The notes beneath the pieces were generated by a model. It had not been told where the DNA came from, made no database searches, and was given only the letters and a program-made list of their open reading frames with translations. Positions 1 to 6,774 of a stretch of 7,351 nt of DNA are shown here, one piece after another. How positions within the stretch are numbered: position 1 is the stretch's first letter; each line of letters opens with the position of its first letter. The position numbers and the translations under genes were made by a program. Source of the DNA: Nitrospiria bacterium (GTDB lineage: Bacteria > Nitrospirota > Nitrospiria > Nitrospirales > UBA8639); assembly GCA_030430725.1 (NCBI GenBank), contig JAUIKP010000157.1, forward strand, positions 1 through 7,351. Reading direction: 5' to 3'.

Positions 1-975
1 TTTCAACTTCATGGCATCAACCGACATGGGAAGGTGTCACTCAAAAAACGGCTTGCGCGGGCCGCGTTTATTCAGTTCATGGCGAAATTTCCGACTTGTT
101 TGATCGGCCTAGAGGTGTGCTGTGGGGCGAACTATTGGGCACGGACCTTACGCACGTATGGGCATGAGGTCCGGCTGATGAGTCCTCAGTTTGTTAAGCC
201 GTATGTGAAGACCAACAAAAATGATTATAACGATGCGGAAGCGATTTGTGAGGCCGTGCAACGGCCCACGATGCAGTTTGTGTCGCCGAAAACGATTGGC
301 CAACAATCCGTACAAAATCTCCATCGTGTGCGGCAGCGACTGATTTCGTCCCGGACTGCACTCGTTAACCAAATTCGTGGGCTTCTTGCAGAGTATGGGA
401 TCGTGCTCGCAAAACAGGTGGGGGCGGTCCGAGAGCATCTTCCTCACCTCCTCGAGGAGGTTGGGCATGAATTAACACCGCTTGGACGCGCGACGTTTCA
501 GGCGTTATACGAAGAACTGCGAGGCCTCGACCAACGCATTCGGCAGCTTGATCGGCAACTCTCTACGTTGGCCAGGACTCAGGAGTCCTGCCGACGGCTC
601 ATGCAAATCGAAGGGGTGGGCCCCTTGATTGCCACGGCCATTGTTGCGGCCGTCACTGATCCCACGACCTTCAAGAATGGACGTCAATTAGCTGCCTGGT
701 TAGGCTTGGTGCCACGCCAATATTCCAGTGGGCATACCCAGAAACTTCTGGGCATTAGGAAACGCGGGGATCGCTATCTGCGCACATTACTGATTCATGG
801 CGCGCGTTCCGTGGTGACTCGGGTCGGGACAAAAACGGATGCCCGGAGTCAGTGGATTCAGGCTAAACGGCAACAACGCGGAATGAACCGGACGTGCGTC
901 GCGGTGGCTAATAAAAATGCCCGGATCATCTGGGCCCTTTTGACCAAAGGGGAACCCTATCAACGAGCCGCGTAA
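1..975 (+). CDS. IS110-family (IS1111-like) DEDD transposase, 5' end off window
   Basis: The frame is open from base 1 (FQLHGINRHGK...), so the GTG at 34 is only an internal codon. The true start, and the first catalytic Asp of the RuvC-like DEDD domain, lie left of the window; perhaps a dozen residues are missing. Counting from the GTG, Glu27 (in GLEVCCGANYW) and Asp64/Asp67 (in NKNDYNDAEA) fit the remaining DEDD acidic residues. A coiled, Arg/Leu-rich linker follows at about 95-185. The C-terminal Tnp_20 (IS116/IS110/IS902) domain spans about 187-270, from QIEGVGPLIA through the YSSGH serine motif (S231/S232) to GDRYLRTLLIHGAR. The ending NRTCVAVANKNARIIWALL is, from memory, typical of IS1111-group enzymes. 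Members recombine DNA with a guide RNA encoded by the element and leave no long terminal repeats or target duplication. No internal stop or frameshift is visible, so the visible part looks intact, unlike the neighbouring IS3 genes. Confidence 0.93.
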   Translation, partial: FQLHGINRHGKVSLKKRLARAAFIQFMAKFPTCLIGLEVCCGANYWARTLRTYGHEVRLMSPQFVKPYVKTNKNDYNDAEAICEAVQRPTMQFVSPKTIGQQSVQNLHRVRQRLISSRTALVNQIRGLLAEYGIVLAKQVGAVREHLPHLLEEVGHELTPLGRATFQALYEELRGLDQRIRQLDRQLSTLARTQESCRRLMQIEGVGPLIATAIVAAVTDPTTFKNGRQLAAWLGLVPRQYSSGHTQKLLGIRKRGDRYLRTLLIHGARSVVTRVGTKTDARSQWIQAKRQQRGMNRTCVAVANKNARIIWALLTKGEPYQRAA

Positions 976-1252
976 ACACAAGAGAAATCAGATAGTTGGC
1001 TCATGACAATTTCTAACCCTGCCTAAGGCTGCAGAAGTGATTCAGGATGATGGCATGATAGGTCAGACCGGCTCTTTCCAAACCTGCAAGGGGAGCTGGC
1101 CAGCCAGGTCGGTATACTGATTAGGCGAAAGAGCGCAGATTCCATTAGGGCCCCAGCAACGGTCCTTGCTGATCCGAGGCCGGATATATGCCAGCAGTCT
1201 GTTCGTCATGAGATCTCCCATGAATCCCTTGGCAGACGGGATGGGTCCATAT
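976..1252 (+). ncRNA. Candidate guide (bridge/seeker) RNA region and right end of the IS110/IS1111-type element
   Basis: There is no convincing gene between the transposase stop and the IS3 left end. In IS1111-group elements this 3' non-coding stretch carries the programmable guide RNA and the right end. Self-complementarity is visible. GCTCTTTC (1071-1078) pairs with GAAAGAGC (1127-1134). Inside that, ACCTG (1082-1086) pairs with CAGGT (1105-1109), and GCTGGCCAGC (1095-1104) is a perfect 10-bp palindrome. Together these suggest a nested, multi-loop RNA fold. The final part (about 1219-1250, CCCTTGGCAGACGGG then TGGGTCCATATAT) resembles the right tip of such elements as I remember them. The RNA boundaries, its promoter and the exact element end are inferred, not seen. 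If the element belonged to the IS110 group proper, its RNA would be at the left end, outside the window. Confidence 0.4.
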
Positions 1253-1279
1253 ATGCTCCCCTTGAAAGTGCGACCACCT
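1253..1279 (+). repeat. Left inverted repeat (IRL) of IS3 copy 1, tip missing
   Basis: ATGCTCCCC (1253-1261), then TTGAAA and CCACCT (1274-1279), match with gaps the reverse complement of the right end at 2453-2481. The outermost four bases expected from the right ends (TGTA) are replaced by CATAT-type sequence continuous with the upstream element. Confidence 0.6.
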
Positions 1280-1291
1280 TTAAGACACAAC

Positions 1292-1309
1292 GTCCTCTTA
1301 AAGGAGGAC
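1292..1309 (+). promoter_or_regulatory. Hairpin overlapping the orfA Shine-Dalgarno sequence
   Basis: GTCCTC (1292-1297) is perfectly complementary to GAGGAC (1304-1309) with a 6-base loop. The right arm contains most of the strong ribosome-binding site AAAGGAGG (1300-1307), which sits 6 bases before the GTG at 1314. Folding in the mRNA would hide the ribosome-binding site. Many IS elements limit transposase made from outside transcripts this way; here the role is inferred from position only. Confidence 0.35.
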
Positions 1310-1313
1310 AACG

Positions 1314-1634
1314 GTGGGACAGGACGAACCGATTGAATAGTGGACAGCAAAACGACGAGCCGCGTTGGTCTTACGTATTCTGAAAGGGGAAATGTCGGTC
1401 GTGGAAGCGGCCCGCCAGCATGGGTTGACCGTGGCCGAAGTCGAGGGATGGCCGGAACAGTTTCTCCGGGGTGCGGAAAATAGCCTGCGGCGGCGGCCGA
1501 AAGACGAAGACGCTTTGAAGGAGGAACCAATCAAGAAGCTCAAACAGAAGGTTGGGGATTTGTTCATGGAAAATGACGTGTTACGGGAGGCGTTGAAACC
1601 GTACCCTTTGGGCCGGGAGATGTCCGACGCGTGA
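1314..1634 (+). pseudogene. IS3-family orfA (HTH transposase subunit), interrupted by a TAG at codon 9
   Basis: The authentic start is probably GTG at 1314, because AAAGGAGG lies 6 bases upstream and the reading VGQDEPIE then TAG (1338-1340) then WTAKRRAALVLRI runs in one frame into the rest of the protein. In close relatives, as I recall them, the residue at the stop is Gln, so a single CAG-to-TAG change explains it. The remainder (TTG at 1365 onward, 89 aa) has the HTH typical of orfA (SVVEAARQHGLTVAEVEGW) and a C-terminal leucine-zipper-like helix (IKKLKQKVGDLFMENDVLREALK). OrfA binds the terminal repeats and joins orfB, by -1 frameshifting, to form the OrfAB transposase. The stop at 1632-1634 overlaps the orfB GTG as GTGA. 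Reinitiation at 1365 is possible, but no ribosome-binding site is seen there. Confidence 0.8.
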
Positions 1635-2497
1635 GAGCAACCTTCCCGGATATCTCCGAACGGCAGACCTGTCGGGTCTTACGGGTCGCTCGCTCGACGC
1701 GGCATCAGACGGCTAGGCCGAAGACTTCATCACCCAAACTCGTCGAGGCCTTAGTCACGAACCTGCCAACACTTATAGAGGAACACCCGACCTATGGGTA
1801 TCGACGGTTGTGGGCGCTGTGGCGCTACCGAGAGGGGGTTGTAGGCAATCGGAAAGCCGTCTCTCGCGCCTTACGGATCAAGCAATGGCTCGTCCATCAA
1901 CGCGTGCACACCCCTCGTCCTCGGGCTCAGCGCTTGCGGAGCCGTGCGCTCGCGAGCAACCAGCGGTGGGCGATGGATGTGACCCATATTCCGTGTGGTG
2001 ACGATGGCTGGGGCCATCTCACCGCAGTCATCGATTGTCATGACCGAGAGATTATTGGGTATGAATTTGCCTTACGCGGAAGAGCCAAGGAAGCGGAACG
2101 AGCCATTGAAGCGGCGTGTCTGGCACGGTTTGGCACCTTGCGGCCTGAGGGCACGCCCCCGGCCCTCCGCAGTGATAATGGGTTGATCTTTCAGAGTCGA
2201 CGGTTCCGCCAGGCGTGTCGGGATTATCGGCTGCAGCAGGAATTTATCACGCCCTATACCCCGGAACAGAATGGCCTCATTGAACGCTTGTTTTGGAGCC
2301 TGAAAAAAGAGTGTGTCTGGCAACCGCACCTTGAGAGTGTTGAAGAAGTGAGACAACGAATCGCCCAATGGGACGCTGGTATAACGAGGAACGTCCGCAT
2401 CAAGCGTTACGCTACCGAAGTCCTCGTCAATTTCGGCATGAACAAGACGTACAGGTGGCTTGACTTCAGGGGAGCATTACACTCGTTACCAAGCTAG
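1631..2497 (+). pseudogene. IS3-family orfB (DDE transposase, rve integrase core), frameshifted near the C-terminus
   Basis: Starting at the GTG that overlaps the orfA stop, the protein has an HTH_21-like segment (about 41-90, with HPTYGYRRLWAL) and then an integrase core. The catalytic triad is visible: D116 in WAMDVTH, D182 in RSDNGLIF and E218 in NGLIERLF. D182 and E218 are separated by 35 residues, the DD(35)E spacing of IS3 enzymes. After W247 the frame shifts. Bases 2372-2376 read gacgc where copy 2 has atgcgc, so one base is lost. The expected tail (RWYNEERPHQALRYRSPRQ, then a stop at 2461-2463) lies in the next frame, and the actual product runs through the right inverted repeat to 2497. 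The catalytic residues are kept but the conserved C-terminal segment is lost, so the protein is probably inactive or impaired. Confidence 0.85.
2453..2481 (+). repeat. Right inverted repeat (IRR) of IS3 copy 1
   Basis: AGGTGGCTTGACTTCAGGGG followed by AGCATTACA, ending in CA as IS3 termini do. It differs at one base from the copy 2 right end at 3184-3212 and is the imperfect inverse of 1253-1279. Copy 2 coding sequence starts at the very next base. Confidence 0.8.
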
Positions 2498-3182
2498 AGC
2501 CGCTGATTCAGGAATATCCAACCTATGGGTATCGCCGTCTGTGGGCGCTCTTACGATTTCGCCATGGGCTCTCCCATAATCGCAAAGCGGTGTATCGGGT
2601 CTTACGTCTAAAGCGCTGGTTGGTGTATCAACGGACGGCGACCCCACGCCCGCGTGTACAGTGCCGTCGGAGTCGGACGACTCAGAGTAATCATCGCTGG
2701 GCCATGGATGTGACCCACTTCCCTTGTGGACAGGACGGCTGGGGGCACCTGACGGCCGTCATCGATTGTCATGATCGCGAGCTCGGGGCTATGAGTTCGC
2801 GTTGCGGGGCCGGGCCCAGGAAGCGGAACGGGCGATCGAATCTGCCTGTCTCGGACGCTTCGGTACCCTCCGCCCCGTTGACCCCACTCCGGTCCTTCGG
2901 AGTGACAATGGCTTGATTTTTCAGAGCCGCCGCTTTCGGCAGGCCTGTCGCGACGACCGTTTAGCTCAGGAATTTATTACCCCATACACACCGCAACAAA
3001 ACGGGCTGATTGAACGGTTCTTTCGCAGCCTCAAAGAAGAGTGTGTGTGGCAACACCGATTTGGCAACTTCGAGGAGGCGCGGCAAAAAATCAATATCTG
3101 GATGCGCTGGTATAACGAGGAGCGCCCACATCAAGCGTTGCAGTATCGGAGTCCTCGTCAATATCGCCAGGAACAAGGCTGA
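2482..3182 (+). pseudogene. IS3-family orfB remnant, 5'-truncated and frameshifted
   Basis: Translation from 2482 gives LVTKLEPLIQEYPTYGYRRL and continues through the first catalytic Asp (AMDVTHFP, GAT at 2707) to HDREL at about 2784. There the bases between GAG (2779-2781) and TAT (2790-2792) number eight (ctcggggc), against nine in copy 1, so one base is missing. The frame then moves to that of GYEFALRGRAQEAE, carrying the second Asp (RSDNGLIF, GAC at 2904-2906), the Glu (NGLIERFF) and the intact C-terminus WYNEERPHQALQYRSPRQ, with a stop at 3180-3182. There is no start codon, ribosome-binding site or orfA, so no functional transposase is expected. Its intact C-terminal tail shows what copy 1 has lost. 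Confidence 0.88.
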
Positions 3183-3183
3183 C

Positions 3184-3212
3184 AGGTGGCTTGATTTCAG
3201 GGGAGCATTACA
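3184..3212 (+). repeat. Right inverted repeat (IRR) of IS3 copy 2
   Basis: AGGTGGCTTGATTTCAGGGG followed by AGCATTACA. It is nearly identical to 2453-2481 and marks the right boundary of the insertion-sequence cluster; ordinary chromosomal sequence begins at about 3213. Confidence 0.8.
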
Positions 3213-3329
3213 GTTTTTCCAATGCCATTTTTGCAATGCTCGCAGCAGCCAAATTTAATGGTTAGAGAAGAATCCATTTGTAAACACTGGAGGAAAGTTT
3301 TCAAAGGCAAGGAAATCTCAATGCACTGG

Positions 3330-5444
3330 CTATTGAATTTGCCAATCTAGGGACGTTGTCGCGGGATACCCCGTTGAGGTTATGGTCGCCCCATTCATTA
3401 ACCATACCGCTACTGTCCCACTACTGGTATTATGCCAGACAAGGTCGGCCTTCCCATCGCCATTGGAATCGCCAACCTGCCGAATCACCCAATTCAACGA
3501 GACACTACCTGGAAAGCCGGTCGATGTGATTGTCCCCCCATTCATGAACCATATTGCCACCGCGCCTGAGCCCGCATGGCGCCAAACAATGTCATCTGAG
3601 CCATTCCCATTTACGTCTCCCAGGCCCGCAATTTGCCACGCTAAGGATCCACCGGATGGGAAACCCGTTGACGAAATAGTTGCCCCATTCATCAGCCACA
3701 CGGCCACGGCCCCTGTGCTGTTTTTACGCCAGACGAGGTCGGCCTTCCCATCGCCATTGAGATCGCCCACGCCCGCAATCTGCCACACTAAAGGGGCCCC
3801 AGATGGGAAACCCGTTGACGTGACGGTTGTCCCGTTCATGAACCACACCGACACGGCGCCACTGTTGGTATTTCGCCAAACAAGGTCGGACCTCCCGTCG
3901 CCATTAAAATCACCCCCTCCGGCAATTTGCCAGGATAAAGACGTCCCTCCTGGAAACCCGGTAGAAACAATATTAACACCATTCATGAGCCAGACGGCCG
4001 AGGCCCCGGTACTGGTATTCCTCCAAACAATATCCGATTTGCCGTCAACATTAAAATCCTTTGCGGCAAGGGTACCACTGGAATTTTTAACAATTCCCAC
4101 GGTATCGGAGATGGCGCCCCCTTCCCGCAAATTCCGAAATGTGAGGCTGCTGCCCGTGATGTCCAAGAGCACCGACCCATAGGCTAGGTCGAACACCGCC
4201 ATGACCGGATGAACGGGATGATTGGAATCAAGATCATGGCCACCGTGGCCAGCCACGACATACACCGTCCCCTCGTGTGAAACCCCTCCGGCACTTTTTT
4301 GATACGCTCCCGTGCCCGAGGGCTGGCCATTGCCCGCATCCAGAATATGGCCATCGGCCAGAAGTGTATTGAATGATGGGGTGGCAAAGTTGGGCGCCGT
4401 GCCATAGCCGTAGGCCCCATCCAAAAGGTAGGACCGCTCATAGGCATGGGAATGTCCCGCAAAGACCAAATCCACCCCACCAGCTTCCAGAATGGGGAGA
4501 ATCGTTTCCCGCATGTCGACCAGTCGTCCCCCGGAGTCGGCGGCATTATCCGAATCGTGGCCTTTCGAATAGGGCGGATGATGCCAGAAGGCAATCACCC
4601 ACTCTTGCCCCGTCGCAGCCAAATCATTTTGCAACCAGGTCAGCATCGGTGAGCCTAGGGCCCGACTACTGTCCATCGAATCCAGCACAATAAAATGGAC
4701 ATTGGCGTAATCAAAGGCATAGTAGGCCTCAGTGCCAGAGGCTACCCCCCCCGCTTGGCCGCTGGTCGGCAGGACATGGGCTTCGTAGTAGGGGCCAATG
4801 CCCAGGGAGCTGGAGCTGTTCGGGACCTCATGATTGCCCAATGTCGGCCAAAGGGGGGTGTGGCGAAGAATATCTTGATAAATCGCAAAATGTCTGCTGG
4901 TGAATTCCGCGTCGGTGCCGTTTTCATACGCCATGTCCCCCATGTGCAGAATAAGGTTTGGTGGCTGAGCCGCAGTCTCGGTCAGCATCGCATCCCGTAC
5001 ATTTCGTTGATTAACCCCGGCATCGCCAGAGTCGCCCAACACCCATGCTCGTAGCGGGGTGGTCGACCCAACGGGCGGCGCCGTGACAAAAAAGTGATTG
5101 ATCGTGCCACCCGCCTGCACGACATTGGGCGCAGTACCGACGTTATAAAAATATTTCGTGGCAGCCGTCAGGCCCGTAATGGTAACAATGTGATCCTTGA
5201 CGTTGAGCCCGGCCCGGGTGACCGCCGTGCCGGTCGCTGTTTGGGTCAGGGAGCCGGGAGCCGTGCCGTATTTTACCTGGCTATTGTCCGCCGAATTCAG
5301 GTCCGTGCGCCAGACAATCGTAGTGGAAGTGGGCGTGACAAGCTGCAGGTACGGTTGCCGCACCACAGCGGCACCGGCTGGCACCACTGCGGTCAGTAGT
5401 AGGGACAACAGACAGCCTAGGCTCACCACACCAATTTTCTTCAT
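3330..5444 (-). CDS. Secreted purple-acid-phosphatase-like metallophosphoesterase with five C-terminal FG-GAP/VCBS-type repeats
   Basis: Likely an exported phosphomonoesterase, using a two-metal centre, that releases phosphate from organic phosphate outside the cytoplasm. The ATG at 5444 gives a good signal peptide (MKKIGVVSLGCLLSLLL, then AGAA cleavage). A GTG four codons upstream (5456) is also possible; neither has a strong ribosome-binding site. Residues below are numbered from the GTG. Residues 31-125 form the fibronectin-like N-terminal domain of purple acid phosphatases (VVRQPYLQL..., ATKYFYNVGT). The catalytic domain, about 135-405, has every expected motif: GDSGD (141-145), GDMAY (173-177), GNHE (207-210), WHHPP (291-295) and GHSHAYER (from 334). 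From 467 to the C-terminus are five repeats starting at D467, D516, D565, D614 and D663. Their period is exactly 49 residues, each with a DxNxDGxxD-like loop, a VWR motif and a VWLMNG motif. The repeats could form a partial propeller or a surface or matrix-binding tail; that role is inferred. Confidence 0.93.
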   Translation of the reverse strand: MKKIGVVSLGCLLSLLLTAVVPAGAAVVRQPYLQLVTPTSTTIVWRTDLNSADNSQVKYGTAPGSLTQTATGTAVTRAGLNVKDHIVTITGLTAATKYFYNVGTAPNVVQAGGTINHFFVTAPPVGSTTPLRAWVLGDSGDAGVNQRNVRDAMLTETAAQPPNLILHMGDMAYENGTDAEFTSRHFAIYQDILRHTPLWPTLGNHEVPNSSSSLGIGPYYEAHVLPTSGQAGGVASGTEAYYAFDYANVHFIVLDSMDSSRALGSPMLTWLQNDLAATGQEWVIAFWHHPPYSKGHDSDNAADSGGRLVDMRETILPILEAGGVDLVFAGHSHAYERSYLLDGAYGYGTAPNFATPSFNTLLADGHILDAGNGQPSGTGAYQKSAGGVSHEGTVYVVAGHGGHDLDSNHPVHPVMAVFDLAYGSVLLDITGSSLTFRNLREGGAISDTVGIVKNSSGTLAAKDFNVDGKSDIVWRNTSTGASAVWLMNGVNIVSTGFPGGTSLSWQIAGGGDFNGDGRSDLVWRNTNSGAVSVWFMNGTTVTSTGFPSGAPLVWQIAGVGDLNGDGKADLVWRKNSTGAVAVWLMNGATISSTGFPSGGSLAWQIAGLGDVNGNGSDDIVWRHAGSGAVAIWFMNGGTITSTGFPGSVSLNWVIRQVGDSNGDGKADLVWHNTSSGTVAVWLMNGATITSTGYPATTSLDWQIQ
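3333..4058 (-). repeat. Five 147-bp coding repeats (49-residue FG-GAP/VCBS-type units)
   Basis: Units lie at 3912-4058, 3765-3911, 3618-3764, 3471-3617 and 3333-3470, the last being three residues short. The consensus begins DxNGDGKxDLVWRN, continues SGAVAVWLMNG and TSTGFPSG, and ends SLxWQIAGVG. The loop aspartates resemble EF-hand-like calcium sites; the fourth unit has DVNGNGSDD. The constant spacing with diverged codons points to duplications kept by selection on protein structure. Confidence 0.85.
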
Positions 5445-5638
5445 AATAATGTCCACAATATATGAGGGGAATTAGGTCGTCGCCCTCGATACATCTAATC
5501 TAGAAAAAGAGAACCTTTCTGATTTTTGACGCTCTCGTGAGTCGAGAAAATTTCCTGGCAACCGACCTGTTTTTTATTGAGAGGGTGAAATCAAGACACT
5601 GATTCCCTTTGTTATTACGCACCTGATTTTTCCAAACC

Positions 5639-5650
5639 CCAAAATTTTGG
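5639..5650. repeat. 12-bp perfect palindrome CCAAAATTTTGG
   Basis: A perfect dyad about 195 bp upstream of the metallophosphoesterase start. It could be a protein-binding site, but it is AT-centred and lies in AT-rich DNA, where such palindromes also occur by chance. Confidence 0.25.
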
Positions 5651-6708
5651 ATTCTCACCCCTACTGGAGAAACCGGATCATTCATTATGCATCAATGGCA
5701 TAGGCAGGAGAGAAAAAGTTCAAGTAAATCCTAATAAATGAAGACCGCCAAGCCTTATATTTTACCCTTGCTATCCATATACCCAATTAATTATGTATAC
5801 TAAATACCGCAATAAAACTATTTTTTAAGCATACCTCGTGCCAACAGTAAAGAAAATGATTAGTCAAATTCAAATCTTTTATTTAGAAATTCACCGTTTT
5901 TTTAGAACAGGCAGATACTAAATAAAGACAAAACATTCTTACATGGAAATTTATAATAACCATAGAGCCTTTAAACTTTTATTCCAGCCCCTGGCACTCC
6001 CCCAAGATCCGGTGATAGGTCAATCTACCATATTATACCCACAACTCTTCTCCACAATTCCTTCCTTCTAAGAAAGACGTCAGTTCACTTCAAGTAATGA
6101 GGTATTTCCAAAGTATTCAGTCTTCTATCTTGCGATAAAATTTGTTGACCTGAGGTTGGATTCTGAATCACTTACCTACATTTCAAATGAATACCTGGCG
6201 CCACATCCTGAACTTATAAATTATTGAATAAATCCTTGATAGAAATGCAAATCACCAACACCAGATTTCTCAAGACGGACCAATGATGTCTCGTGCAAAT
6301 ACATTCACCTACTTCAACCCGGTTATGTCTTTTGGATTATATGATAACTCCTTCATCATGCCTTTCAATTTGCCCACAGAAAACTCTCTCCCTTAGTTCA
6401 TCTGCAATCTGCAGACAATCATGGTCAACTGCCATAAGACCCGAAAAATTTAATAAAGGCAACAGGGCGATCTTGAAGATACCTCTATTCCAATAGTTAG
6501 GAAATCTTTGAAGGCTCCTCTTATACTATACGTAAATCTGCTGGACCTTCCCATTTATCATTTGCTACCAACAAACCAATGGAGGACAATGTCGAGAGAG
6601 GTTTAAATTTAATCCTGTAAACCCGCCCTGTCCCACAACTCTCAGATTCCCCCCTCTTAAACCTACTGAAAAGTTCTTTAAAGCCTTGAGTCCCAGCTTG
6701 CCGTGACC

Positions 6709-6730
6709 CCCGTTTCTGGTAAGAAACGGG
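6709..6730 (-). terminator. Strong hairpin downstream of the right-hand repeat gene, possible terminator
   Basis: CCCGTTTCT (6709-6717) and AGAAACGGG (6722-6730) form a perfect 9-bp stem with a 4-base loop. The hairpin lies about 45 bases past the stop codon at 6775-6777. There is no T-run after the stem on either strand, so it is not a classical intrinsic terminator; it may be a 3'-end stabilising hairpin or part of a repetitive element. Confidence 0.4.
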
Positions 6731-6774
6731 AATCACATTAAGCAGGACTTTCTCTTTAGTGGTGATGATTCAAA

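Larger units (their letters stand above)
1253..2481 (+). mobile_element. IS3-family insertion sequence, copy 1 (degenerate)
   Basis: The element is bounded by imperfect inverted repeats. The left tip begins ATGCTCCCC at 1253 and reaches CCACCT at 1279. The right tip at 2453-2481 ends GGGGAGCATTACA, whose reverse complement is TGTAATGCTCCCC. Between them lie overlapping orfA and orfB in the -1 relationship typical of IS3 elements, giving about 1.23 kb, a normal size for the family. The terminal TGTA expected at the left tip is absent; the bases there look like the end of the upstream IS110-family element. Both reading frames carry disabling changes (see the orfA and orfB entries), so this copy is probably immobile on its own. 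Confidence 0.82.
2482..3212 (+). mobile_element. IS3-family insertion sequence, copy 2 (3' remnant)
   Basis: The first base corresponds to position 1751 of copy 1, that is, to codon 41 of orfB. From there to the right tip the two copies align over 731 bp each. The IRL, orfA and the first part of orfB are absent; the sequence immediately left is the IRR of copy 1. This is what is expected if copy 1 inserted into copy 2 and the other half of copy 2 lies beyond the left end of the IS110-family element, outside the window. A deletion or recombination between copies would also explain it. Confidence 0.8.
5457..6774. other. AT-rich gene-poor intergenic region
   Basis: About 1.3 kb separates the two repeat-protein genes, and it is visibly more AT-rich than the genes on either side. 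The few short open frames here (5500-5685 minus, 6293-6496 plus, 6521-6736 minus) lack ribosome-binding sites, recognisable motifs and plausible composition. No tRNA, rRNA, CRISPR array or insertion-sequence end was recognised. The regulatory region of the metallophosphoesterase must lie in its left part, but no convincing -35/-10 pair could be assigned. The only structured items are the palindrome at 5639-5650 and the hairpin at 6709-6730. Confidence 0.6.

Noticed and set aside
1262..1290. TTGAAA at 1262-1267 as a -35 box for IS3 orfA
   Set aside because: No acceptable -10 hexamer at 16-18 bases downstream.
1063..1530. 155-residue minus-strand open frame across the IS110/IS3 junction
   Set aside because: It crosses two different mobile elements antisense to orfA, is low in complexity and has no motif or ribosome-binding site; it is a shadow frame.
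3333..4058. Regular 147-bp periodicity that could suggest a CRISPR or satellite array
   Set aside because: The period is a whole number of codons, the units are diverged at the DNA level, and the protein motifs are conserved; these are coding repeats.
3382..4182. 266-residue plus-strand open frame opposite the phosphatase repeats
   Set aside because: It mirrors the 147-bp repeats of the real minus-strand gene; its Pro/Thr-rich pattern is the antisense of the repeat consensus.
5390..5444. Possible lipoprotein signal (SLGC) in the phosphatase leader
   Set aside because: The Cys sits at the start of the hydrophobic stretch with Leu at -2, a poor lipobox; a normal signal peptidase site (AGAA) follows at the right distance.
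5500..5685. 61-residue minus-strand open frame upstream of the phosphatase
   Set aside because: No ribosome-binding site, no recognisable domain, AT-rich spacer composition; not supported as a gene.
6293..6496. 67-residue plus-strand open frame
   Set aside because: Composition rich in Ser, Ile and Leu as expected of random AT-rich DNA; no ribosome-binding site or family resemblance.
6521..6736. 71-residue minus-strand open frame downstream of the right-hand repeat gene
   Set aside because: It includes the hairpin at 6709-6730 in its first codons and has no motif. The surrounding stretch looks like interspersed intergenic repeat sequence, but that could not be shown.
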